10,363 nucleotides of DNA, taken from Desulfurobacterium sp. (GTDB taxonomy: Bacteria; Aquificota; Aquificia; Desulfurobacteriales; Desulfurobacteriaceae). Of this stretch, positions 1 through 6,686 are shown piece after piece. The position numbers were made by a program, and so were the translations under genes. Within the stretch, counting starts at the first letter, position 1. Each line of letters starts with the position of its first letter. Under the pieces are notes generated by a model that saw nothing but the letters and a program-made list of their open reading frames with translations, was not told the DNA's origin and made no database searches. The stretch lies in contig QNYI01000112.1 of assembly GCA_003978805.1 (NCBI GenBank), positions 1-10,363 of the forward strand. Reading direction: 5' to 3'.

Positions 1-11
1 AAGTTCCTTGT

Positions 12-33
12 TGCTCTCCCCTCGGGGAGGGCA
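12..33 (+). terminator. GC-rich hairpin upstream of nrdG, possible terminator of an upstream gene
   Basis: An inverted repeat folds into a 9-bp stem (one T-G wobble) closed by a CTCG tetraloop at 21-24. On the plus strand it is followed by a pyrimidine-rich but not pure T stretch (CCTTCATTCTT). It could be the terminator of a gene left of the window or a structured leader. The weak T tract makes the terminator call tentative. Confidence 0.35.
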
Positions 34-57
34 CCTTCATTCTTACCCTCCTTGCGG

Positions 58-63
58 TAAAAT
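58..63 (+). promoter_or_regulatory. Possible -10 element (TAAAAT) for the nrdG operon
   Basis: TAAAAT matches five of six bases of the bacterial -10 box and lies about 45 bases before the nrdG start, leaving room for a short leader with the ribosome site at 98-103. The candidate -35 region (TTCATT at 36-41) matches only about half the consensus. This is the only intergenic space before the operon, so a promoter is expected nearby, but this exact assignment is weak. Confidence 0.22.
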
Positions 64-107
64 TCTTTCTCAGGAATAACCACACATAAAATCTCCGAAG
101 GTGTCTA

Positions 108-773
108 ATGGCTCTTTCCCCCTTCCTCAAACTTGACATTCCTATTACATTTAAGGATCATCCGGGGGTTCAGTCGGCAGTTCTTTACACAGACATCAAT
201 CTATGCAACCTCAACTGTTTTCAGTGCCACAATAGATACGCCTATAGTGGCAAAGAAGAGAAATTCACCTACGAGGAGCTAAGAGAAAAGCTTTCAATGT
301 TAAAGCTCCTCGGAGTTGAGCTTATAATCGTTTCCGGAGGTGAGCCGACGCTTGAGGAAAACCTTGAAGAAGGTCTGAGGTTCATAAAGGAGCTGGGATT
401 CCCCGTAAGGGTTGACACGAACGGAACAAACCCGGAAGTCGTAGAAAGACTGATTGAGAAAAGGTTGGTAGACGGATTTGCCGTTGACGTGAAGATTCCC
501 CTTAAAGGTGAGTACACCCCTTCAGAGCTCCAACGCTTTAAGAGAGTTCTATTTTCGGATGATGGTGTCCCTGACGAGGCAGTATACGAATATGCCAATA
601 GACTAAGGATTACAATAAACACGATAAAAAGATACTCCCTGCCCTTCACACTCTTTAGGACTGTCACCTATCCCCTCCTCACCGAAGAGGACAGAACACT
701 CATCTCGGAAGAGTTAAAATCTTTACCCCACCAGTTTAACCCTTTCTACTCTGTGGAGGAGGTAGATGAATAA
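108..773 (+). CDS. nrdG: Anaerobic ribonucleotide reductase activating protein (radical SAM)
   Basis: A 221-residue radical SAM activase that would reductively cleave S-adenosylmethionine and put the glycyl radical on class III ribonucleotide reductase. The cluster motif CX3CX2C is C33, C37, C40 (CNLNCFQC), coordinating a [4Fe-4S] cluster. A GGE SAM-binding motif is at 77-79, followed by VDTNGT at 102-107, typical of the family. The ATG at 108 has AAGGTG four bases upstream, and an in-frame TAA at 87-89 rules out a much longer start. It overlaps nrdD by 8 bases (ATGAATAA), so translation is probably coupled. By length and motif layout it resembles the NrdG2/TIGR02495 type. Assignment to NrdD rather than another glycyl radical enzyme is supported by the adjacent gene. 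Cytoplasmic. Confidence 0.92.
   Translation: MALSPFLKLDIPITFKDHPGVQSAVLYTDINLCNLNCFQCHNRYAYSGKEEKFTYEELREKLSMLKLLGVELIIVSGGEPTLEENLEEGLRFIKELGFPVRVDTNGTNPEVVERLIEKRLVDGFAVDVKIPLKGEYTPSELQRFKRVLFSDDGVPDEAVYEYANRLRITINTIKRYSLPFTLFRTVTYPLLTEEDRTLISEELKSLPHQFNPFYSVEEVDE
755..762 (+). promoter_or_regulatory. Shine-Dalgarno of nrdD inside the end of nrdG
   Basis: GGAGGAGG lies three bases before the ATG at 766, within the last codons of nrdG. This supports ATG 766 as the nrdD start and coupled translation of activase and reductase. Confidence 0.6.
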
Positions 774-3546
774 GTACTTTAAGCTGATAGAGCTTTTCAT
801 TGACAACGATGACATCTCCCGTAACAATGCCAACTTCGTAAGGGGTATTCCCGTCCTTGAGCACGTTGTAGTTGGCGAAATAATGAAGGATTACCTCTTT
901 GACGAGGTATATAAAGGTCTTCCGGTAAGAATTCACCACGAGGAAGGTTGGTCATACCACCACCAAACATATAGGCTTTCAGCCTACTGTATTGGCTTAT
1001 CAGCTAAAGACATTGCCTTTCATGGTCTCCAAAGCAACGCAAAGAACGAAAGGAAAGCAGCTCCTCCAAAAAGGCTGGAAACCCTCTTTATGCAGTGTGC
1101 AAACCTTATATGCCTTGTAGCTCAGGAAGTTTCCGGAGCAACCTCTTTAAACGACCTTTCAACAGTTGCCGCCGGATACCTCTACTACTTAGAAAAGGAG
1201 GGCAGGAAGAGCTACTCAGACTACGAGCTTGAAAACCTCTGGCAGGAGTTCCTCTACAACATTAACCTTCCCTTTAGGAGTGGAAACTCCCCCTTCTCAA
1301 ACATTACATTGGACTTCGGGAAGCCAAACAGTAGACTTAAGTACGAACCGGTCGTTTACGCGGGGAAACTCTTAAACATCACCTACAGTCAGATTCCATC
1401 CAACTACTTTGACAGGATAAACATCGCCTTTATAAAGGCAATGAGGAAAGGGGACGCAGACGGTAACCCATTTACATTCCCTCTCATAACTGTAAACATC
1501 ACAGAGGACTTTGACAGGAATAACCCTGCTTGGAAGCTCCTCCTCAAAGAAAGCGAGTATTTTGGTGGATTTTACGTTCAAAACTACCTGAGAGAACCTT
1601 TTGAAAAGCCTTCCATTTATAAGCAGAAAAACCCGTACATAAAACCCTTTGATGAAGGGATGATTTACTCTAACTGCTGTCTCGTTCCAGAAACAGAGCT
1701 CTTTGTTTACATCAAAGGAAAAGAACACCCAGAGTGGCTAACTTTACAGGAAATCAAGGAAAGGTTCGCAAAAAAGGTTATCGCCGAGGGGAGCTCCGAA
1801 AAGTGGTGGGAAGTAGAAGGCATCTTCGTCCCTTCCGTGAATCCCCAAACGGGCAAGCTTGAAAAGAAAAGAGTAACTAAGCTCTTAGAAGTTCGCTCAA
1901 AGAAGGAAGTAAGAATCAGGTTCAGGAACGGCTTTGAGATTGTCTGCGACCCGACTCACAGGGTAGCTGTATTCTCACCTGAAGAGAACAGAATAACGTG
2001 GAAACCTGCCTGTGAAGTTAAGCCCGGAGATTTTGGCCTTACCGTCAAGAAGCCGTTGTTTGAAACCAAGTCGTACGCCAAACTATCAGACGGAACTGAG
2101 CTAAATGAAGAACTTGCATGGTTCTTTGGATACTTCTACGCAGAAGGTTGCTTTATAAAGGATTATCGCAACCGTACCAAGCTAAACGGAATCGTGCTTA
2201 CTGCCGGTGTAAACGAAAGGGAAAAACTTGAAAGGGCAAAAGAGACGGCCTTTAAGTACTTTGGCAACTTTATCTCCTCTGCGAAAATCTACACTAAGAA
2301 GTGGCAAGGAAAGGAGAGCTCCTTACAGCTCTGGATATACGGAAGACGTTTTGCAGAATTTCTCGTCAAGAACGGAATCGTCAAGTACGGAAAACTACCA
2401 CCTGTCTTAAAAACGTCTCCAAGGTCTGTAGTTGAATCCTTCCTAAAAGGCTTTGTTGACGGAGACGGTTACAGGAGAGGGAAACATACAGAGATTCACA
2501 TAAACGACGAGCCCTTAGTAAAAGAACTCTCCTCCCTCCTCTGGATTCACGGAATCAAACATACTCTAAGGATAAGAAAAGACTCACAGACACTGAAGAT
2601 TTCAAAACCCACAAAGTCCTCTTGCTACTCACTCGTTCCGACTACCCTCATTGAAGAAAAGGCTGTAGTTACTGCTTCCGGCAACAGAAGCTACATTAAA
2701 ACTCCAACGGTATCTTGGGACTTCGTTAAAAAGTACGGATTGACAAATGAAAAGCTTGAGGATTACGAAAGCTGGGATGTTGAAATCGTTAAAATTGAAT
2801 CTGTTGAGGAGAAAGTTTTAGAAGAACCTAAACAATTCCTTGACATAGAAGTTGAAGATAACGAGACATTTGTCCTTGCGAACGGAATCCTTAGCTTTAA
2901 CTGCCGTATGCTGTTCAACATCTCACAGGTTGAGGCAGTTACAGGCTCAAACCCATTCCACTCTGGAAGCGGAGTTGGAGGAATCGGCGTATACGCCATC
3001 AATATGAACAGGCTCTTATTCCTTGCAAAAGACGACTTTGAGTTCTTAAAGAGTATGATTGACTACCTAATGGACGTCGGAGCGAGAGCTCTCCAGAGGA
3101 AGAGAGAGTGGCTAAAGAAGCACTGGAATGACCTTTTCCCATACCTATCCTTCTACCAGAAAGACGACAGATCACTATTTAACATCTTCTCCGTAGTCGG
3201 CGTCCACGAAGGAATGATAAACGCAGGCTTTAAAGGTGGCCTATTTAACGACGAGGCCAAGGAGTACGCCCATAGAATTGCCCAGTACCTTTACACGAAA
3301 CTTCAGGAGTTTATGGAGAGGGACAAAGTCCTCTACTCCCTTGAGTATGCCCCGAGCGAAAACGCCGCCTGCAGGATGGCAGAGAAAGACCTCCGGTTTG
3401 CAAAAGCGTTAGCAGACGTCCTAAACGGAGAAAGGGACTACAAGATTTCAAAAGACCCTTACTTAAACCTCTTCATAAAGGAGGCGATCGTTAAATTTGG
3501 CGATAAGATTTTTGAGCTTGTGGAGGTCGGAAATGGAGAGCATTAA
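766..3546 (+). CDS. nrdD: Class III (anaerobic) ribonucleoside-triphosphate reductase, main barrel part, with intein
   Basis: A 926-residue precursor holding most of the oxygen-sensitive reductase that makes deoxyribonucleotides. N-extein 1-304, intein 305-712, C-extein 713-926; the spliced product is 518 residues. C75 in SAYCIGLS fits the first active-site Cys (T4 NrdD C79). The spliced NCCRM loop (C304, then C713) fits the radical cysteine loop. GVGGIGVYAINMNRL after it and APSENAACRMAEKD near the end are typical NrdD segments. There is no N-terminal ATP-cone, so dATP shut-off by that domain is not expected. The reading frame ends before the last barrel strands, zinc site and radical glycine, which are supplied by the next gene in another frame (14-base overlap). 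Calling it a split NrdD is strong; that the parts assemble is inferred. Confidence 0.92.
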   Translation: MNKYFKLIELFIDNDDISRNNANFVRGIPVLEHVVVGEIMKDYLFDEVYKGLPVRIHHEEGWSYHHQTYRLSAYCIGLSAKDIAFHGLQSNAKNERKAAPPKRLETLFMQCANLICLVAQEVSGATSLNDLSTVAAGYLYYLEKEGRKSYSDYELENLWQEFLYNINLPFRSGNSPFSNITLDFGKPNSRLKYEPVVYAGKLLNITYSQIPSNYFDRINIAFIKAMRKGDADGNPFTFPLITVNITEDFDRNNPAWKLLLKESEYFGGFYVQNYLREPFEKPSIYKQKNPYIKPFDEGMIYSNCCLVPETELFVYIKGKEHPEWLTLQEIKERFAKKVIAEGSSEKWWEVEGIFVPSVNPQTGKLEKKRVTKLLEVRSKKEVRIRFRNGFEIVCDPTHRVAVFSPEENRITWKPACEVKPGDFGLTVKKPLFETKSYAKLSDGTELNEELAWFFGYFYAEGCFIKDYRNRTKLNGIVLTAGVNEREKLERAKETAFKYFGNFISSAKIYTKKWQGKESSLQLWIYGRRFAEFLVKNGIVKYGKLPPVLKTSPRSVVESFLKGFVDGDGYRRGKHTEIHINDEPLVKELSSLLWIHGIKHTLRIRKDSQTLKISKPTKSSCYSLVPTTLIEEKAVVTASGNRSYIKTPTVSWDFVKKYGLTNEKLEDYESWDVEIVKIESVEEKVLEEPKQFLDIEVEDNETFVLANGILSFNCRMLFNISQVEAVTGSNPFHSGSGVGGIGVYAINMNRLLFLAKDDFEFLKSMIDYLMDVGARALQRKREWLKKHWNDLFPYLSFYQKDDRSLFNIFSVVGVHEGMINAGFKGGLFNDEAKEYAHRIAQYLYTKLQEFMERDKVLYSLEYAPSENAACRMAEKDLRFAKALADVLNGERDYKISKDPYLNLFIKEAIVKFGDKIFELVEVGNGEH
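1678..2901 (+). mobile_element. Intein with LAGLIDADG homing endonuclease inside NrdD
   Basis: A 408-residue in-frame insertion, residues 305-712. Block A begins with C305 (CLVPETELF). Block B carries H398 in CDPTHRV, with Asp where Thr is usual three residues before the His. Two LAGLIDADG dodecapeptides are present: LAWFFGYFYAEGC at 450-462 (acidic E460) and FLKGFVDGDG at 559-568 (acidic D567), so the endonuclease looks intact. The C-terminal block is FLDIEVEDNETFVLANG followed by ILSFN, ending in N712, with C713 as the +1 nucleophile. The penultimate residue is Phe instead of the usual His. Insertion is between the two cysteines of the conserved NCCR loop, a typical choice of a highly conserved active site. 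Boundaries are set by Cys1 and Asn-Cys and by the resumption of NrdD sequence. Confidence 0.93.
3522..3527 (+). promoter_or_regulatory. Shine-Dalgarno of the separate glycyl-radical gene
   Basis: GGAGGT sits five bases before ATG 3533, inside the last codons of nrdD. The good match and spacing argue that the downstream frame is translated by its own initiation, not that it is a recent accidental frameshift product. Confidence 0.7.
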
Positions 3547-4075
3547 GAGGACAAAAAGGGTAAAACCAAGGATGTTCGTTAACGGCGACCCGGCATCCGG
3601 AAGGGTATTTCTAACCTCCGGGTTTCAAGCTCCGTTTCAGGAAGGAGACCTCCTAAAGCAGATAGACGTAAACTCTCACTTCCAGTCTTATGCTACCGGC
3701 GGTAGCATTATGCACCTTTTCACCGCCGAAGAGATGAAGCCCGAGGAACAGGAAAGGCTCATATTTAACATCATCAAGAACTTCCCGATACAGTACCTTA
3801 CAAAGACGCCTTTCTTAACTACGTGTAACAGCTGCGGCTACAAGATGGTTGGTAGGAAGACGGCATGCCAAAAGTGCGGTTCAGAGGACGTAACCCTGTG
3901 GTCAAGACCGATAGGCTACTTCAGGCCGGTAATGAGAGGAAAGATATCAAAGGACTTTAAGAGCGCAGAATACCTTTTTTGGCTTTCCGGCCGAATAGAA
4001 GACTTTGCCACGAGAAAAGAGGTTACCAAGAAGGACGTTGAAGAGATAATCAACGAGCTTTCCTCCATTACTTAA
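3533..4075 (+). CDS. Stand-alone C-terminal glycyl-radical and zinc-site subunit of class III ribonucleotide reductase
   Basis: A 180-residue protein equal to the missing C-terminal part of NrdD. The segment SYATGGSIMHLF (52-63) matches the ATGG segment near the end of the NrdD barrel. Four cysteines in two CX2C pairs (C98, C101, C112, C115) form the zinc ribbon. RPIGYFRPV follows, with G128 (codon 3914-3916) as the expected radical glycine made by NrdG. Some 52 residues follow the glycine, somewhat longer than the roughly 30 usual in NrdD. An upstream in-frame ATG at 3497 exists, but ATG 3533 has the good ribosome site GGAGGT at 3522-3527. It overlaps nrdD by 14 bases in the +1 frame. It probably docks on the main NrdD part, much as GrcA (YfiD) supplies a glycyl-radical domain to pyruvate formate-lyase. 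Association is inferred. Confidence 0.88.
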   Translation: MESIKRTKRVKPRMFVNGDPASGRVFLTSGFQAPFQEGDLLKQIDVNSHFQSYATGGSIMHLFTAEEMKPEEQERLIFNIIKNFPIQYLTKTPFLTTCNSCGYKMVGRKTACQKCGSEDVTLWSRPIGYFRPVMRGKISKDFKSAEYLFWLSGRIEDFATRKEVTKKDVEEIINELSSIT

Positions 4076-4102
4076 GGAGTGTTAAAATTATGTAACAACT
4101 CC
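4076..4102 (+). other. Short inverted repeat between the reductase genes and the Csd6-like gene
   Basis: GGAGTGTT pairs with AACAACTCC (8 bp, one bulged A) around a 10-base AT-rich loop. It starts immediately after the stop codon at 4073-4075. No T tract follows on the plus strand, so it is not a classical terminator; it could stabilise mRNA ends or be chance. Confidence 0.3.
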
Positions 4103-4118
4103 AAGAACGGAGCGCTTG

Positions 4119-5021
4119 ATGGGAAAAAGTTTTTTCCTATTGCTCCTTTTTATCTCTATCTTTAACGTTAAATCTTTTGCTTTCCAAGAGGTTGTTTCTA
4201 ACGTTTTTACTTTGCCTCGGAACTCTGTCGCGATCCTTGTAGACAAAACCAAAGAGGTTCTCTACATAGTAAAGATAAATAAAGGTCTCCCCCAAATAGT
4301 TGCAAAGTTCCCCTGCATAACGGGAAAACGGCCGGGAGACAAGCTTGAAGAAGGAGACCTCAGAACTCCGGAAGGTATCTACTTTCCCCTCTACTGGAAG
4401 AGTGGACTTCCACCTATGTACGGCATAGGCGCTTACCCGCTAAACTACCCTAACCTCCTTGACAGGAAGGTTTTAAAACGCGATGGACACGGCATCTGGA
4501 TACACGGAACGGATAACCCAAACCGTCCTCCTCACAGTACTAACGGGTGCATCGTCCTAAAAAACGAGTATTTAGAAAAGCTTAGAAAGTTCATAAAACC
4601 GAAGGTCACCCCCGTTGTCATTGTTTCAGACCTTTCTTTCGCCGATAAAGAGGAGTACTTGAAAGAGAAGGAATCCATCCTCAACTTCGTTCTTAGGTGG
4701 AAGGAAGCTTGGGAAAACACGCCCCGCAACATCAGCGACTACCTTAACCTATACTCGGAAAACTTCGTTTGGAAAAGGGGTGGATATAAAGAGTGGGTAA
4801 AGTACAAGAGGAGGGTAACCCGGTACAAGAGGTGGATAAAGATAAAGATTTCCGACATAGCTATTACCAAGGACGGTAGGCTCCTTCAATTTGGTAATAT
4901 TTACGTAGTTAGCCTGAAACTTGACTATCGCTCAAACAACTTTTCATCTAAGGGTAGAAAACTCCTCTACGTTATAAAAGAGGGTGGGCAGTGGAAAATC
5001 TTGGGAGAAGAGAATTTATAG
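4119..5021 (+). CDS. Exported YkuD-fold L,D-transpeptidase/L,D-carboxypeptidase, Csd6-like
   Basis: A 300-residue periplasmic peptidoglycan enzyme. A signal peptide is visible: short MGKS n-region, hydrophobic core to about residue 17, likely cleavage after SFA (about 21). The YkuD catalytic region has H129 (IHGT) and C144 (STNGC), with the spacing expected of the Cys-His site. The residue two after the Cys is Val, where transpeptidases usually have Arg (GCIR). The tail from about 185 (RWKEAWENTPRNISDYLNLY onwards) looks like the NTF2-like domain of Helicobacter pylori Csd6, which acts as an L,D-carboxypeptidase shortening tetrapeptides to tripeptides. ATG 4119 is chosen because GGAG at 4109-4112 is six bases upstream; a TTG at 4116 is less well spaced. 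The last 31 bases overlap the next gene. Transpeptidase versus carboxypeptidase activity cannot be settled from sequence. Confidence 0.87.
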   Translation: MGKSFFLLLLFISIFNVKSFAFQEVVSNVFTLPRNSVAILVDKTKEVLYIVKINKGLPQIVAKFPCITGKRPGDKLEEGDLRTPEGIYFPLYWKSGLPPMYGIGAYPLNYPNLLDRKVLKRDGHGIWIHGTDNPNRPPHSTNGCIVLKNEYLEKLRKFIKPKVTPVVIVSDLSFADKEEYLKEKESILNFVLRWKEAWENTPRNISDYLNLYSENFVWKRGGYKEWVKYKRRVTRYKRWIKIKISDIAITKDGRLLQFGNIYVVSLKLDYRSNNFSSKGRKLLYVIKEGGQWKILGEENL

Positions 5022-6076
5022 TCGGAGCTCTTTCCTCCCTGTTTTTTGCCTTCCCCAAGAGGGCTGAGGCTGCAAGGAGGAAGGGAGTAAGGGTAAAGCT
5101 TCCTCCGTTTCCTTTTCAAGAGACGGTGATTACGGGAAAGAAAAAAGGAAAAAGGATACTCGTTGTAGGCGGTATCCACGGCAACGAGCCGGGAGCTTAC
5201 AAAGCAGCAGATATCCTACGCACCGTGGAGGTTGAAGAGGGAGAGCTCATAGTAGCTCCGAGGAGTAACTTCCTCTCTGTACTGGCCAACGTAAGGGGCT
5301 ATAACGGAGATATGAATAGAAAGTTCGCGACACTTTCACCAAAAGATCCCGATTACCCTTACGTTGAAAAGTTAAAAGAACTGATAAGGGAGCTCCGTCC
5401 CGACGTTGTTTTATCCCTTCACGACGGCTACGGTTTCCACATCTTGAACCCACGGTTCTGGGGGCAGTGTATAGTAATTGATGAAGAGAACTTTAATGGT
5501 TACCCTCTCGGAAAGATTGCCAGAGAAGTCGCAAGGGCGGTAAACGAGAAAGTTTCAAGGAGGAGGTGGAAGATACCGGTATTCAATACAAGAACCTTCT
5601 CCCCTGATACCAAGCACCCGGAGCAAAGGAAGTCCCTTACCTACTACTGCCTCTCTAAGTGCAACATTCCCGCCTTCTGCCTTGAAGCGTCCAAACAACT
5701 CCCTACCCTTGAGACAAAGGTTAGGTTTCACCTACTTATGATGAAGGAGTTCTTTAAGATCTACGGGATAAAGATAAAGCCCGACTTTGACACACTAATT
5801 TCTGAAACGGGGAAGTTCCTTGAAAGGAAGAGGATCTATACGGCAAGGATAAGAATCAACGGGAGGGAAGTGGAAATCTCCTCCGGCAAAACCTTTAAGG
5901 TTCCAAAGGGGAGCACCTTTGAGTTTGTCGCTTTTCACGGAAGTGAAGGAACGAACGTAATATCAAGGGACGTAAATATGAACTGGAGGAACTTCTTAGT
6001 CAGAAGGCGAATCTCCTTTGAGGTAAAGGACGACTTTAAAAGGATCTTTAACGTTAGGTTAATAGTTACTTCTTGA
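4991..6076 (+). CDS. M99/M14-type zinc carboxypeptidase, Csd4-like murein D,L-carboxypeptidase, with Tat-like signal
   Basis: A 361-residue exported metallopeptidase. The N-terminus GRREFIVGALSSLFFAF followed by AEA looks like a twin-arginine signal (R6, R7). Zinc ligands are H63 and E66 (GGIHGNEPG) and H144 (LSLHDG); E232 in CLEASK is the likely general base, and GDMNRKF carries substrate-binding Asn/Arg as in M14 enzymes. The stretch from GGIHGNEPG through DMNRKF, DPDYPYV and LHDGYGF to WGQ resembles H. pylori Csd4, which trims muropeptide tripeptides to dipeptides. Csd4 uses Gln where this protein has the ordinary His63. A C-terminal region of about 110 residues is probably beta-rich. GTG 4991 is the start, with GAGG about seven bases upstream. 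It overlaps the Csd6-like gene by 31 bases and rsmG (opposite strand) by 11. A general succinylglutamate desuccinylase-like role is the less likely alternative. Confidence 0.82.
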   Translation: MENLGRREFIVGALSSLFFAFPKRAEAARRKGVRVKLPPFPFQETVITGKKKGKRILVVGGIHGNEPGAYKAADILRTVEVEEGELIVAPRSNFLSVLANVRGYNGDMNRKFATLSPKDPDYPYVEKLKELIRELRPDVVLSLHDGYGFHILNPRFWGQCIVIDEENFNGYPLGKIAREVARAVNEKVSRRRWKIPVFNTRTFSPDTKHPEQRKSLTYYCLSKCNIPAFCLEASKQLPTLETKVRFHLLMMKEFFKIYGIKIKPDFDTLISETGKFLERKRIYTARIRINGREVEISSGKTFKVPKGSTFEFVAFHGSEGTNVISRDVNMNWRNFLVRRRISFEVKDDFKRIFNVRLIVTS

Positions 6077-6686
6077 TAAATAGGAAGTGTCTTTTAAAGT
6101 CAACTCCAGATAGTCTTAAAGAAATACACCTTAGCTCATAGCCAAGGAGCTCTCCTCTAAACTCCTCTTTTCCTCGGTAGATGCACAGGAGAGCTCCCTT
6201 CTTTAAGAGGTGTTCCGTTATCTCCACAGCTCCCTTAGGGTCTTTAACAGCCCTCATAAGGAGAATATCGTAATTTCCGTCGTGTTCTTCTACGCGGGAA
6301 CAGAAAACATTCACGTTAGAAAGCCCTAGTTCCCTCTTTAACTGCTCCAAAAAGACACACTTTTTGTGGCGGGATTCCACAAGGGTAAAGGATGAATTCT
6401 CAAGGACTATGGCCAACGGAACGCCGGGAAAGCCCGCCCCTGAGCCAATGTCACAAAAGGACTTACCCTGCGGATTAAAGCCGTAAACCTCAAAGGCCTT
6501 TAGTCCCAAAAGGGAATCAAAAAAGTGCTTCTCTTCTATTTCCCTATCATTAAGGATAGAGGTAAGGTTTATTTTCTTCCCCCACTTTTTTAAGAGCTCC
6601 TTATACCTCTCAAACTTCTCAAAGTGTTCTCTTTTTAGTTCTATCCCGTTAAGAAGGCAGAGCTCCCTCAACCTCTCAAGAGCCAT
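6066..6686 (-). CDS. rsmG: 16S rRNA (guanine-527 N7) methyltransferase
   Basis: A 206-residue protein, the usual RsmG/GidB length, which methylates N7 of G527 in 16S rRNA using SAM. The N-terminal part has WGKKINLTSI at 35-44 and KHFFDSL at 53-59, the family signature. The SAM-binding loop is CDIGSGAGFPGVPLAI at 78-93, followed by VESRHKK. ATG at 6686 follows a modest GGGG ribosome site and overlaps the end of the mnmG C-terminal frame by 11 bases, so it is likely co-translated. The mnmG-rsmG pairing (gidA-gidB) is classical in bacteria. It converges on the Csd4-like gene with an 11-base overlap. Confidence 0.95.
   Translation of the reverse strand: MALERLRELCLLNGIELKREHFEKFERYKELLKKWGKKINLTSILNDREIEEKHFFDSLLGLKAFEVYGFNPQGKSFCDIGSGAGFPGVPLAIVLENSSFTLVESRHKKCVFLEQLKRELGLSNVNVFCSRVEEHDGNYDILLMRAVKDPKGAVEITEHLLKKGALLCIYRGKEEFRGELLGYELRCISLRLSGVDFKRHFLFIKK
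6068..6095 (+). terminator. Weak hairpin at the convergent junction
   Basis: ACTTC at 6068-6072 pairs with GAAGT at 6084-6088 across a loop of about 11 bases, and a TTTT tract follows at 6092-6095. It lies at the end of the Csd4-like gene and inside the 3' end of rsmG. The short stem makes this a weak candidate for plus-strand termination; nothing better was seen at this junction. Confidence 0.22.

Noticed and set aside
76..92. Possible NrdR box before nrdG
   Set aside because: Only a loose, non-palindromic resemblance (CCACACATAAAAT); no second box at the expected helical spacing.
12..107. Riboswitch (for example a B12 riboswitch) upstream of the ribonucleotide reductase operon
   Set aside because: The leader is too short and holds only one simple hairpin.
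269..667. Minus-strand open frame of 132 codons opposite nrdG
   Set aside because: Ser/Thr-rich composition typical of an antisense shadow; the nrdG motifs on the other strand are decisive.
1372..1728. Minus-strand open frame of 118 codons opposite nrdD
   Set aside because: Lies wholly within strongly conserved nrdD/intein coding sequence, shows no family motifs and no ribosome site.
3530..3546. Programmed frameshift joining the two NrdD parts into one chain
   Set aside because: No slippery sequence is seen, and the overlap has an ATG with a well-spaced GGAGGT, so separate initiation explains it better.
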